Positions 1-8,817 of a stretch of 64,000 bases of DNA are shown one piece after another. Made by a program: the position numbers and the translations under genes. The stretch lies in assembly GCA_036337715.1 (NCBI GenBank), contig JAYZDS010000006.1:25332-89331 (forward strand), read 5' to 3'. The DNA is from JAURNZ01 sp036337715. GTDB lineage: Bacteria > Pseudomonadota > Gammaproteobacteria > Comchoanobacterales > Comchoanobacteraceae. Every line of letters starts with the position of its first letter. The first letter of the stretch is position 1. The notes beneath the pieces were generated by a model. It had not been told where the DNA came from, did no database searches, and saw only the letters and a program-made list of their open reading frames with translations.

Positions 1-2
1 CT

Positions 3-1370
3 TTATTAGACAAATCTGTGATTAAGAGATTACATGCATTTTCTATTAAAGATAATGATAAGGTATTTTATGATGAGCTCTATGATGTCTTAAAAACTAA
101 AAAACTTAGACAAGCGTTTATCAATGAGGTCATTTATTTATGGATACACAATGAAATTTTAAAAGCCCAATCACCAGATTCGTCTGATAATGAGGAAATT
201 TTTGATGATATATCACTTTTTAATTTGGATGATTTTGCGAGATCCTTAGAGATTAATCCACAAAACCATGAATATATAGGTGATTCAAATTTATACAACG
301 GCACTAAATATCTTGGCTATTCTTTAGGTTGGATTAATGTTGCAGTCAATTTTGGTATTGGGATAGGTGCCTTTGTTAGCTTTAGTATGATCATTTATGC
401 TTTAACTGGCATTAGCATCATCGCACTGATTGGATCGGGCTGGCCATTGATGCTGGCAATACTATTTTTTGCTTTCTTAAGCATGATGATGCCTTTCTTA
501 ATAACAAGAATATACATTAATCAATTTTTTGAGAATTTTGCATATAATTTTAAACTTTGGTGGGATTCAAAAAAAACATTATTGGAGCATTTAAATGACT
601 TAACACAAAAGGATCTGATAACCTTGCTAGTCACTTTGCCTTCAGCAATAGGTTTATCTATTGTTGGTGCTGTTGCCTTTTATGTATCTATGCCAATAAT
701 GCCAATAGCAATATTGATTGGTGTGATTTCATTTATTGCTTGTGTGAGTTTATTTGGTGGTATGTTTTATGAGTCTTATGATCGTCTTGAGAAAATGATC
801 ACCAAAATAAATTATCAACGTTTGGCTGTTCCTGCAGGTATTGCAACGATTATCATGGTCGCAATTGGGTTAGCATTGTTTTTAAACCCCATAACAGCGC
901 CATTTATGGCCTTAGGGCCAGTATCGGCTATGTTATTGATGGGCGTTATTTCCATAATCGTATTTACAATGATATTTGCTTATTACGGCAATTGGCCAAA
1001 AGATAGGGCATTTTATGCATCTTTAGGATTAACTGCCGCAGTTGGTCAAAGTATTGCAATTTTTTGCTACACGGCATTATTGTTTTCAAACCCAATAGGT
1101 CTTGCTTTTGCATGTGGACTTGCTATATTGAGCTTCCCGCTCTTTTTCAGCTGGGCTGTTATGTGTGTCGCATTGCCTGAAGATGAAATGGAAAGACATA
1201 GTATATTAAAACATTGTAAAAAAAATCAAACTGCTGATTCAGAACCAGCTGAACAAGCACTGACTGATATGTCCAGAGCTATTATTGATAATTCAATGTT
1301 TGAATATGATGATGAAGTGCTTTCAAGTGAATCAGATTCATTATTAATTGATAATCAATCTAGATCATAG
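3..1370 (+). CDS. Polytopic membrane protein, family A member 1 (5' end outside window)
   Basis: The reading frame is open to the left edge, so this is probably the C-terminal part of a longer protein. GTG at 18 is the first in-window start, but I see no reason to prefer it. The protein has about eight to ten hydrophobic segments: a pair, then an amphipathic stretch (around residues 160-190, with an ITR motif and aromatic residues), then further pairs, ending in an acidic hydrophilic tail. The layout matches the C-terminal half of the next gene and, more distantly, the two minus-strand genes that follow, so the four are paralogues. I do not recognise the family and assign no function. Confidence 0.8.
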   Translation, partial: LLDKSVIKRLHAFSIKDNDKVFYDELYDVLKTKKLRQAFINEVIYLWIHNEILKAQSPDSSDNEEIFDDISLFNLDDFARSLEINPQNHEYIGDSNLYNGTKYLGYSLGWINVAVNFGIGIGAFVSFSMIIYALTGISIIALIGSGWPLMLAILFFAFLSMMMPFLITRIYINQFFENFAYNFKLWWDSKKTLLEHLNDLTQKDLITLLVTLPSAIGLSIVGAVAFYVSMPIMPIAILIGVISFIACVSLFGGMFYESYDRLEKMITKINYQRLAVPAGIATIIMVAIGLALFLNPITAPFMALGPVSAMLLMGVISIIVFTMIFAYYGNWPKDRAFYASLGLTAAVGQSIAIFCYTALLFSNPIGLAFACGLAILSFPLFFSWAVMCVALPEDEMERHSILKHCKKNQTADSEPAEQALTDMSRAIIDNSMFEYDDEVLSSESDSLLIDNQSRS

Positions 1371-1404
1371 ATCTAATCATCATAACGTTTTCTTATAAGC
1401 TTAC

Positions 1405-1426
1405 TTTCTTAAGGTTTTCTTAAGGT
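1405..1426 (+). repeat. Two perfect 11-bp tandem copies of TTTCTTAAGGT
   Basis: Two adjacent identical 11-base units lie in the 97-base gap before the second family A gene, about 40 bases upstream of its start. They could be a binding site for a regulator or simple slippage. I see no clear promoter hexamers placed around them. Confidence 0.6.
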
Positions 1427-1467
1427 TTTAAGTTGAAAATAGATTGTATATTAAGAATAAAAAGCAT

Positions 1468-3435
1468 ATGTCACAAGAACTTAATCTTTATAAGCAGTTA
1501 GAAGCTGAGCTTACTAATTTACCGAATAATACCATCGAAATGAATGGCGGTTATTTGCTGCATTATGCAAAAAATCCTGGTCAGTTTATATTTGGTATTC
1601 TGAGCTTGTTAAGTGGTGTTGCAACTGGATTATTGAGTGTGCCATCATTAATGGCACTTCGTAATTTAGATCATGATGCCAGTGATATGGCTATATTTGC
1701 GCAACATCCTGGCTTACTAATTATGGGTTCTTGTAGTGCGATTGCCCAGGCAAACTTCTTGCTATCAGATTTTATCAGAGTGCATGGCGCAGTTTACAAA
1801 GAAGATCACAAACGTCTTTCGTTACTACAATCAGTCAACAAAGAATTCTTATTTAGTTTAAATTTAAGTAATTTACAAACTGACGAATTTGAAAATGAGA
1901 ATTTCATTAAAGTCTTTGATATAGAGCTGCACAAACTTGCTCATAAAAAAATCATTGCATTAATTGAAGCTAAAAAAAATTCATTAGATAAGAAAATCAT
2001 GGATGAGGAAGATTGGTTTGAGGGTTTAAATTTTAAAAAGTGGCGTGCTGAATTAACATCCAGGATTAAACAATTGTCTTCTTTTGATGACGATCTTTAT
2101 GAAAAATTGGATGAACGTATCAAATTTTTAGATCAAACCTATTACCAACCAATAAAAATAGCAATGAAGGATGTTTTATTGGCTAATAATTTAACTGAAA
2201 AAAATATTGACCAAACTATGGTCGGCATTGTTAAAGATAGTTTGAATAAATATGATGCCTCACAAGATAAGACTTTTAGGTCTGAAATTGTTAAATTATA
2301 TGAGCCTCTTATGCATGATAAAGAAGGACATTTTATTGAGGATCAAACCATCATTAAGCAGAGTAAAGTTTTAGGTGTTTTTCTTTCATACCTTAATATT
2401 TTCGTAAATGTTTTAATTGGTTTGGGTGCATTTTTTGCACTAGGTCAATTCATTTTTTGGGTTGGGGGCGGTAGTATTGCAATATTTACCGCAACAGGAA
2501 TTTTAGGGTGGACCATTAAGATTTTATTTGCAAGTTTGTGTGCCATTGGTTCTTATCTAGTTACTCGACTTGATATTCAAGAGGCTTTCAATAATTTGGG
2601 CTACCGATTGACGCTTTGGTTGAAAAATAAAAATAAATGGCATGCTTTATGGTTAGAGCTGAAAAAACCAAGAAATATTTTCACTATTATGGCTACACTT
2701 CCTGCAGCCCTTGGTATTGCAATTATTAATGCTTTAGGTTTCTATTTGGCTTTCCAAGCGTCGCCTATTATATTCGCACTTGCAGTGATCGTTTTTGTTT
2801 CAACAATGATCGCTATTATAACCATGATGGGTAAGCGCTTATATGCATCTTATCCAAGGTGGTGCTTTTACATGAAAGATTTGTATAACAAACGTATACC
2901 AATTTTATTCAATTTATGCGTTGTTGGTGCTGCCGTCAGTGTGTTTGTTGTTAATGCACATTATATACCAATATTATTTGCTTTTTGGTCAATAACCCCT
3001 TTTTCAAGCTTTTTACTGATTGCATGCGTTGCAATGGTTTTATTTGCTGGATTGATGACATTGACTAACCAATGGCGTTGGCAAGTATCTTTAAAGGGTT
3101 CTATTGGCACAGTCTGTGTAATCGCATCAATTATTGCTGTATTTGCCGCTTTATTACCGATTACTGGTCCAATCATAGCTGGTTTTGTTGCGATATCATC
3201 AAGTATTTTATTTTTTAGTTTTTATGTATCTTCTGTTATGGTTCAAGAAACAAGTGAAAGAAAATACATTGTGAATAAAACGCTAAGTACGCAGCCAAGT
3301 GGTTTGTTTAGCCAGTCACCTAAAAAGCCTGTCAATGAACAAGGCAATGATAACTTAGAAATGGATGCAGATGATCATCATGGGCAGAGTAGTAACCTAC
3401 ATAACAAACCCGTTGTCATTGTTACTAAGTATTAG
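1468..3435 (+). CDS. Polytopic membrane protein, family A member 2
   Basis: About 655 residues. The frame could open at a TTG 24 bases earlier, but ATG at 1468 (MSQELNLYKQ) is the more likely start; there is no strong ribosome binding site at either. The order is two membrane segments (about residues 40-105), a 200-residue hydrophilic helical region, then four pairs of membrane helices. Between the first pairs lies a short amphipathic stretch with VTR and an aromatic/Leu-rich run, matching ITR in member 1. The TLPAALGIAIINALGFYLAF segment aligns with TLPSAIGLSIVGAVAFYVSM of member 1. The hydrophilic tail is Asp/His/Asn-rich. The 3' end overlaps the convergent member 3 by 39 bases. Function unknown. 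Confidence 0.85.
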   Translation: MSQELNLYKQLEAELTNLPNNTIEMNGGYLLHYAKNPGQFIFGILSLLSGVATGLLSVPSLMALRNLDHDASDMAIFAQHPGLLIMGSCSAIAQANFLLSDFIRVHGAVYKEDHKRLSLLQSVNKEFLFSLNLSNLQTDEFENENFIKVFDIELHKLAHKKIIALIEAKKNSLDKKIMDEEDWFEGLNFKKWRAELTSRIKQLSSFDDDLYEKLDERIKFLDQTYYQPIKIAMKDVLLANNLTEKNIDQTMVGIVKDSLNKYDASQDKTFRSEIVKLYEPLMHDKEGHFIEDQTIIKQSKVLGVFLSYLNIFVNVLIGLGAFFALGQFIFWVGGGSIAIFTATGILGWTIKILFASLCAIGSYLVTRLDIQEAFNNLGYRLTLWLKNKNKWHALWLELKKPRNIFTIMATLPAALGIAIINALGFYLAFQASPIIFALAVIVFVSTMIAIITMMGKRLYASYPRWCFYMKDLYNKRIPILFNLCVVGAAVSVFVVNAHYIPILFAFWSITPFSSFLLIACVAMVLFAGLMTLTNQWRWQVSLKGSIGTVCVIASIIAVFAALLPITGPIIAGFVAISSSILFFSFYVSSVMVQETSERKYIVNKTLSTQPSGLFSQSPKKPVNEQGNDNLEMDADDHHGQSSNLHNKPVVIVTKY

Positions 3436-5406
3436 CAACGTGGGCAAATTATTTATAATAAAATTGTCTCTTTCTTTATTTTGTTGATTAATCTTTGATG
3501 CTGGTATTAGTTTTGGTGTATGATAATTGGCTTTTAATGCTAATGACTCCTTGCAAATCGATATGACATTACGGCCTTTATCACTCAGCATGGTCTTTAA
3601 TCCCATATAAAATAGTGCAAACCCAAGAATAAGAATACAAATGGGGGCAACATAAGTCATGATTTTAATAACTAAGGGACTTGCACCGAAAAATAAATCT
3701 AACGGTGAACCAGGGCGAAGCATCATTCTAAACATGAGCATTGTATTGATTAAACTCGTTAAGAATGCGGCTAATGTGAGCCAGGGTTTAGTGCTGAGTG
3801 GTTCAAGCTTAATCGACTTTAAAAAGTTTTTCCATGCACAAAGCATGAGTGGGGTAACAGCAATGACAGTAAAACTAAAGCCTATGATACCAAGCCCAAG
3901 TTCAAAAGCTGTTAGTGAACTTATACTTTGGATACTAAAAGCTGCGATTTGTGTTGGGTGAATCATGATTGAGGGATTGAGAATCATATGCGCACAAGTT
4001 ACCCCTGCAAGAAAGTTAAAGCTAGCAATGGCAAGTGATAAAAATAAAGCCATCAGAATAGGTAATATAGAATATCGCTTATTGATATGATAAAGGTATA
4101 CAAATGGTTTTTTGTAAATAGGGCCGTGATAAACAAATTTTTTATGCGACCTTTGTGCTCGGTCATTATCCAAAATAAAGTTAGCCATATTTGAAAAAGA
4201 CTTTTCTATACTTTTTCTGGTAATACCAAATGAGGAAACAAAGCCTGATGCAGCAAAAGCAATCACTAAGTTGTAAGCTAATGCAAAAGAAATAACCGCA
4301 TTAGGGATGCCATAAATCATAAATATAGTTGAAATTAAGTAGAGTGGCGCTAATGCAGTTCCGGATGCATTGGCAATAGATGCATTTAAAAAACCAAGGA
4401 CGGTTCCTAGCCATTCAGCTGTCAGTGACCATCTTGAAATCGTGCTGACATGTTTGCGTTGTATGTCCCATATTCGTTGAGCAATTTGTTTGTTTTGTGT
4501 TGCTTGATATGCGGATGCCGTTTGTGTATTAAGTAGTTCTTTTCTGAATTTTACCCATGATTGCATATCAAAATTATTTAGACCAGTCACAATTTGTTTG
4601 GATAAAATTGACCAAAAAAAATGTTTTTTTCTACCAGATTGATGATTTTGTATTTGATCATTTAAAAATGCTTCGGATTCTGATAACAAATTAGCGTCAT
4701 GTGATAAATGTATTTCAGCGGTTTCTTCTAGTAAATTCTTAAAATTATTCCCTTCACTATATTTAGCTTTCTTAATCAAATGATAGCCTAGTTTAAAGCT
4801 ATCTCTTTTTGCAACATTACTGTAAAAATCGTCAATATTTTCCCATTCTAAATAGATTTTTTCTTCTAGTGCATCCAAAATTGATAGATAAATTAGCGTA
4901 TTTCCAACATGTGTTAAAGCATCCTTCTTAAGCATGCTTGTATATAGTTGAGTATTACTACGCACGCCCTCTCTTTTCATTTCCTTTCTATAAAGCATAC
5001 TAAGAATATTGTGTGCTCGATCTAAAGCAATTGAATTTCGGTTAGGAATGGATGCTCTTCCAGATAAATAGTCCTGCCAGTTCTCCCACCAATGCCTGAA
5101 TATATTACTAACATCTGGAATATAAACCATTGCCCAAGGTATTGCGTAGATAGAGAAAGCTAAAAGTGCTAAATAGCCTACCTGGATATTTACAAAGGGA
5201 AACAATGAGACAATGGCACTAATGATGGGTGCAGCCTGACCGAAACCAGTAAGCACACCTGCTAAAACGACAACAACAATAAAAAGACAAATATAGTAAA
5301 GTAAATTACTTAGTAGGGAAGGTTTATCTCGCTTAGTATATAAAGTATTTTTTATTGCAATATGTCTAGCAATATACTGGTAATCGTCTAGGAGTGAAGT
5401 AGCCAA
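3397..5406 (-). CDS. Polytopic membrane protein, family A member 3
   Basis: 669 residues from a TTG start four bases after the stop of member 4, so the two are almost certainly one transcript. It is clearly homologous to member 4: both share an N-terminal membrane pair with a Gly-rich turn (GVLTGFGQAAP here), then IYAIPWAMVYIP followed by HWWEN. A hydrophilic region with predicted helices follows (about residues 120-330). The C-terminal half has multiple membrane helices interrupted by an ITRKSIEKSFSNMANF stretch. That stretch matches the amphipathic segment of the plus-strand paralogues in position. Its 3' end overlaps member 2. No enzymatic motif seen; function unknown. Confidence 0.82.
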   Translation of the reverse strand: MATSLLDDYQYIARHIAIKNTLYTKRDKPSLLSNLLYYICLFIVVVVLAGVLTGFGQAAPIISAIVSLFPFVNIQVGYLALLAFSIYAIPWAMVYIPDVSNIFRHWWENWQDYLSGRASIPNRNSIALDRAHNILSMLYRKEMKREGVRSNTQLYTSMLKKDALTHVGNTLIYLSILDALEEKIYLEWENIDDFYSNVAKRDSFKLGYHLIKKAKYSEGNNFKNLLEETAEIHLSHDANLLSESEAFLNDQIQNHQSGRKKHFFWSILSKQIVTGLNNFDMQSWVKFRKELLNTQTASAYQATQNKQIAQRIWDIQRKHVSTISRWSLTAEWLGTVLGFLNASIANASGTALAPLYLISTIFMIYGIPNAVISFALAYNLVIAFAASGFVSSFGITRKSIEKSFSNMANFILDNDRAQRSHKKFVYHGPIYKKPFVYLYHINKRYSILPILMALFLSLAIASFNFLAGVTCAHMILNPSIMIHPTQIAAFSIQSISSLTAFELGLGIIGFSFTVIAVTPLMLCAWKNFLKSIKLEPLSTKPWLTLAAFLTSLINTMLMFRMMLRPGSPLDLFFGASPLVIKIMTYVAPICILILGFALFYMGLKTMLSDKGRNVISICKESLALKANYHTPKLIPASKINQQNKERDNFIINNLPTLLILSNNDNGFVM

Positions 5407-5410
5407 ATTC

Positions 5411-7243
5411 TTATTTCATACCTTTGGGAAGTTCATTATTTATGGGTTGCTGCTTTGATATGAAGGTTGCTCCATCTTTTAGCGAAGGTTTAAACAAAGA
5501 TATGATTTCCGGTGCAATATTTTTTGTGCAAGTGTAATCTGGCGATAGGTGGTAATTTTGTTCGATGATGCTTTTGAAACCGTGACCTCTATCTGCAAAC
5601 ATTTGTTTGAGACCCATGTAAAATAGTGCAAAACCAAGGAGTAGGATGCAAACAGGTGCAACATAGGAAATCACACTTATTAGCATAGGCGTTGATCCAA
5701 AAAATAAATTTAAGGGGGATCCAGGGCGAAGAAGCATTCTTGCTAATAGCAATGTATTGACTAAAGATGCTAGAAACGAAACCGTTGCTATACCTTTGTT
5801 TTGTGATAAAGGCTCTAATGTAAGCGATTTTATAAATCCCTGCCAAGCATTAACCATCAGGGGTGTGACTGCTATGACAGTAAAACTAAAGCCAACAATG
5901 CCAAAAAATAACTCAATGGCATGCAAACCTGACAATGAAGAGATACTGAATGATGCGATAGCGATAGGATTAGTCAGCATTGCAGGATAAAGAATTAGAT
6001 GACCAACAATGACTCCAGCAAGAAAGTTAAAACTTGCTATTCCAATAGCAAGGAATAATGACATAGTAATAGGTGTAATACTGTATTTGTTATTCAAATA
6101 AAGCATGTATGATAGTGGTCTTTCCAAAAACGAATGCTTGAACATTTTGGCCTTTCGATTGGCTTTTGTGTTGTCTAAGAAAAAATCTGCAATATTATTG
6201 AAACTTTTCTCAATGCTTTGTTTTGTCAAACCATAAGCAGCAACAAATCCTGCTATACCAAACAATATTGTGAAGAATAACGAAAGATAAAAGGGCATAA
6301 CTGCAGCTGGTGCATAAGTCATAAACAAAGTTGCAGTAATTAATAATGGGGCTAATGCAGTTCCAGTTGAGTTTGCTAGAAGTGCGTTAATCCAGCCTAA
6401 TAATAACCCAAAGAAATTGGCAATATAAATATAAAATGATTTATTAGTGTCTTGTTTCCGTATTTTTGACCAAAGTGCTTTTGCTCGAATCTTCGATTTT
6501 GTTCTGTAAGCTGAATCGTTACTCTCATAATAATTTAATGATGATTCGTAGTCTTTATATAATGTATCTAGATTTGAGATATTCTCATCAGAGCGGGAAA
6601 AACGAATATTTGTAGCATAGGGCAATTGAAAAATTTTCCCCACAAATGCATAGCTATTCTTGCTGTTAGCTATTTCCAGTATTTTATCTCCCAGTTTGCT
6701 AGTGATTGGGTCGCTGTCTTGGTTTAATATTGAACCTAGTTCCAATAGCGCTTTTTTGGGGTCAAGTTTTGAAGTTTTTATTTTTTTCTTTTCTAGTAAT
6801 CTGATTTCTTTTCTGTACAACATTTGGAGTATGTCGTGAGCTTTTTCCAAAGCCATAGAATGTGCTGTGACATTTAATTTAGAAGTATTACCCTCCCACC
6901 AGGTTCTAAATTTGTTTCCAATCGCTGGAATATAAACCAATGCCCAAGGAATTGCATAAATTGAAAAAATACTTAGAGCAATAAAGCCAATTTGCGTGTT
7001 TACCACACTGAACATGGATATAATTGCACCAATCACAGGTGCAGCTGCACCGAAACCTGTGAGAAGACCGGCAAGGATAACAACCGTGAGAAATAATATT
7101 AACGAATACCAAACATAGTTTGAATTAGGGATATCTTGATCCATCCCGTAATAACTAGACTTTAAAGGAATTAAAGCCGCAATTTTTTGGTAATCGCTTC
7201 TTAATTTGTTTTTTGTATCTTCGATATATTTGTTATTAGACAT
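5411..7243 (-). CDS. Polytopic membrane protein, family A member 4
   Basis: About 610 residues. I chose ATG at 7243 (MSNNKYIED) because TTGGAG sits seven bases upstream; the frame can be extended four codons to a TTG. Architecture and many segments match member 3: the LTGFGAAAP turn, IYAIPWALVYIP, WWEG, the LTKQSIEKSFNNIADFFLDN stretch, and IASFNFLAGV in a later helix. The hydrophilic middle region (about residues 125-270) is the most divergent part. It is the first gene of a two-gene minus-strand unit with member 3. Probably an inner-membrane protein; role unknown. Confidence 0.85.
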   Translation of the reverse strand: MSNNKYIEDTKNKLRSDYQKIAALIPLKSSYYGMDQDIPNSNYVWYSLILFLTVVILAGLLTGFGAAAPVIGAIISMFSVVNTQIGFIALSIFSIYAIPWALVYIPAIGNKFRTWWEGNTSKLNVTAHSMALEKAHDILQMLYRKEIRLLEKKKIKTSKLDPKKALLELGSILNQDSDPITSKLGDKILEIANSKNSYAFVGKIFQLPYATNIRFSRSDENISNLDTLYKDYESSLNYYESNDSAYRTKSKIRAKALWSKIRKQDTNKSFYIYIANFFGLLLGWINALLANSTGTALAPLLITATLFMTYAPAAVMPFYLSLFFTILFGIAGFVAAYGLTKQSIEKSFNNIADFFLDNTKANRKAKMFKHSFLERPLSYMLYLNNKYSITPITMSLFLAIGIASFNFLAGVIVGHLILYPAMLTNPIAIASFSISSLSGLHAIELFFGIVGFSFTVIAVTPLMVNAWQGFIKSLTLEPLSQNKGIATVSFLASLVNTLLLARMLLRPGSPLNLFFGSTPMLISVISYVAPVCILLLGFALFYMGLKQMFADRGHGFKSIIEQNYHLSPDYTCTKNIAPEIISLFKPSLKDGATFISKQQPINNELPKGMK

Positions 7244-7323
7244 ACACAACTCCAAACTTATAACTCTTCCTATTAAAGCTCAATTGTGGTGTTTGTGTAA
7301 AGAAAAATTAGTTATTTATGTCA

Positions 7324-7953
7324 TTAGGCTAAAAATCGAGAATTATTTAACCATGTTTGATCAGGGTAATAAGATACCCATAGCGATCCAGATTGTGTTT
7401 TTTGAATAATGGCTTTCACTTTTTTGTTAGAAACAGCAGGGCACCCAAAGCTTCTTCCATTACACATACCATGTGCATCTATACATTTATGATGCACATA
7501 ACTAGCGCCGTGAACAACAATGCCTCTTTTTTCGGCATTGTCATTAAATCCTTTTTCTAACCCTTTCAATCTCATTGATTGACCGTGTATGCCTTGATAA
7601 GTTTCACCAGTTAGAAATACACCAAGAGAAGACTTTAATGAGCCTTCTTTATTTGAAAATGATGTTGTGTTAGCTTTTCCTGAATATTTACCATGTGCAA
7701 CGGTGGTGTGTTGAAGTATGGCTTGATTATTCATGTCCATGACCCATAGTCTTGGCTGGTTGGACGGTAATGAATAATCAACTACTGTAACAATAGAGGA
7801 GTCGATTAAATGTTCTTTTTTAGCTTTTATGTACGCTTTATAGAGTACTTTCATCACCTCAGAGCGAGGTAATTCTAAACCTTCAGATATGACCGTCTGA
7901 GGAATGAAAACTGCTATCAAGCATAAGCATATGTATTTTCTAATAAATTTCAT
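7324..7953 (-). CDS. YkuD-like murein L,D-transpeptidase family protein
   Basis: 209 residues with a typical signal peptide (hydrophobic residues 5-22, cleavage near VIS-EG), so probably periplasmic. The middle and C-terminal part resembles the 'murein L,D-transpeptidase catalytic domain' family: a HG pair in IVVHGASYV and the downstream SFGCPAV, whose Cys would be the nucleophile that forms the acyl-enzyme with peptidoglycan stem peptides. Two extra Cys (CIDAHGMC) lie between them. Likely role is cell-wall cross-linking or modification. It is a single gene with its own 114-base upstream region. Family assignment rests on the active-site spacing. Confidence 0.75.
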   Translation of the reverse strand: MKFIRKYICLCLIAVFIPQTVISEGLELPRSEVMKVLYKAYIKAKKEHLIDSSIVTVVDYSLPSNQPRLWVMDMNNQAILQHTTVAHGKYSGKANTTSFSNKEGSLKSSLGVFLTGETYQGIHGQSMRLKGLEKGFNDNAEKRGIVVHGASYVHHKCIDAHGMCNGRSFGCPAVSNKKVKAIIQKTQSGSLWVSYYPDQTWLNNSRFLA

Positions 7954-8015
7954 ATTGATTTATTCACATAAAGTTGTTATTTTAACATAAATTTAAAAAA
8001 AAATAAATATTTTGA

Positions 8016-8032
8016 TTTTTGGTCTACAATTA
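8016..8032 (+). promoter_or_regulatory. Putative promoter -10 region (TTTTTGGTCTACAATTA)
   Basis: A TACAAT hexamer (8025-8030) preceded by TTTTTGGTC lies 36 bases before the glycine-zipper lipoprotein gene. A nearly identical 17-base block occurs at 26030-26046 before another small gene, which supports a functional element. There is no obvious -35 hexamer. Confidence 0.4.
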
Positions 8033-8067
8033 GTACATGGACTTAAATCTTTAAATGGAGTTTAATT

Positions 8068-8313
8068 ATGAAACATAAAAAATCAATTCTAACAGTTGTT
8101 GTTGCTTCTTCAGTATTATTTGGTTGTGATGGCAATGGTTTATCAAATGAGCAGGGCGGTGCAGTTATAGGTGCTACTTTAGGTGGTATCGCTGGTTCAA
8201 AAGTAGGTGATGGCTCCGGTCAAACCGCTGCTACCATAGCAGGAACAGTTGGTGGTGCGTATGTTGGATCAAAACTGGGTGCCTCTGTTGATGAAACAGA
8301 AAAGAATAAGTAG
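8068..8313 (+). CDS. Small glycine-zipper lipoprotein
   Basis: 81 residues with a lipoprotein signal peptide ending in LFGC (Cys 20), so probably lipid-anchored in the outer membrane. The mature part is a classic glycine-zipper pair, with GAVIGATLGGIAGSKVGDG followed by AGTVGGAYVGSKLG, as in OsmB and the Rickettsia 17-kDa antigen. Such segments form tightly packed membrane hairpins. The start has a GGAG ribosome site nine bases upstream. The next gene, 30 bases downstream, is also a lipoprotein, so the two probably form an envelope operon. Homologues are often stress-induced; that is inference here. Confidence 0.85.
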   Translation: MKHKKSILTVVVASSVLFGCDGNGLSNEQGGAVIGATLGGIAGSKVGDGSGQTAATIAGTVGGAYVGSKLGASVDETEKNK

Positions 8314-8343
8314 TAATAAATATTTAAAAAAAGGGAGCTGACA

Positions 8344-8817
8344 ATGAAGCTTAATTACTCAACATTAATGAAAGTCATGATAGGTAGTTTCGTGCTCGTT
8401 GGCTGTAGTCAAGCACCTGAAGATCAGATGCTGGCTGAAGCGAAAAAAGATCGTTACCTGGGTGGCGTTGTATCATCTGGTACAGGGATTGCAATTCCAG
8501 CTGATGATGCGCATATACATAATGCTTCTGGAACATTGGTTGGTGCGTTTGTTGTACAGTCACTTGATGCAAAAATGTCAGAAGCCAATCGATTAAAAAT
8601 GGCTAATATGTTAGAATATCAATCTTCTGATCAGTGGAAACGCTGGCAAGATACAGCAAACAATACTTTATACAGTCTAAAAGCTGGCACACCAGCCTTT
8701 GGAAATAACGAAGTTTGCAGACATTATGATATTGTTGCAAAAACACCTGAAAATTATTCTCAAGCAAGTGGTGTTGCCTGTCGTCAGACAAATGGTAACT
8801 GGCTACTGAATGCTTAG
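8344..8817 (+). CDS. Lipoprotein with surface-antigen-like C-terminal domain
   Basis: 157 residues; the lipobox LVGC puts the lipidated Cys at residue 21. GGGAG precedes the ATG. The C-terminal part (about residues 95-155) has the pattern CRHYDIVAK...GVACRQTNGNW, close to the C-terminal domain of Rickettsia 17-kDa-type surface antigens, where two Cys and a final W are conserved. Together with the upstream glycine-zipper gene, the usual two halves of that antigen family appear to be split over two genes here. Its last 15 bases overlap the convergent Aas-like gene. Confidence 0.7.
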   Translation: MKLNYSTLMKVMIGSFVLVGCSQAPEDQMLAEAKKDRYLGGVVSSGTGIAIPADDAHIHNASGTLVGAFVVQSLDAKMSEANRLKMANMLEYQSSDQWKRWQDTANNTLYSLKAGTPAFGNNEVCRHYDIVAKTPENYSQASGVACRQTNGNWLLNA

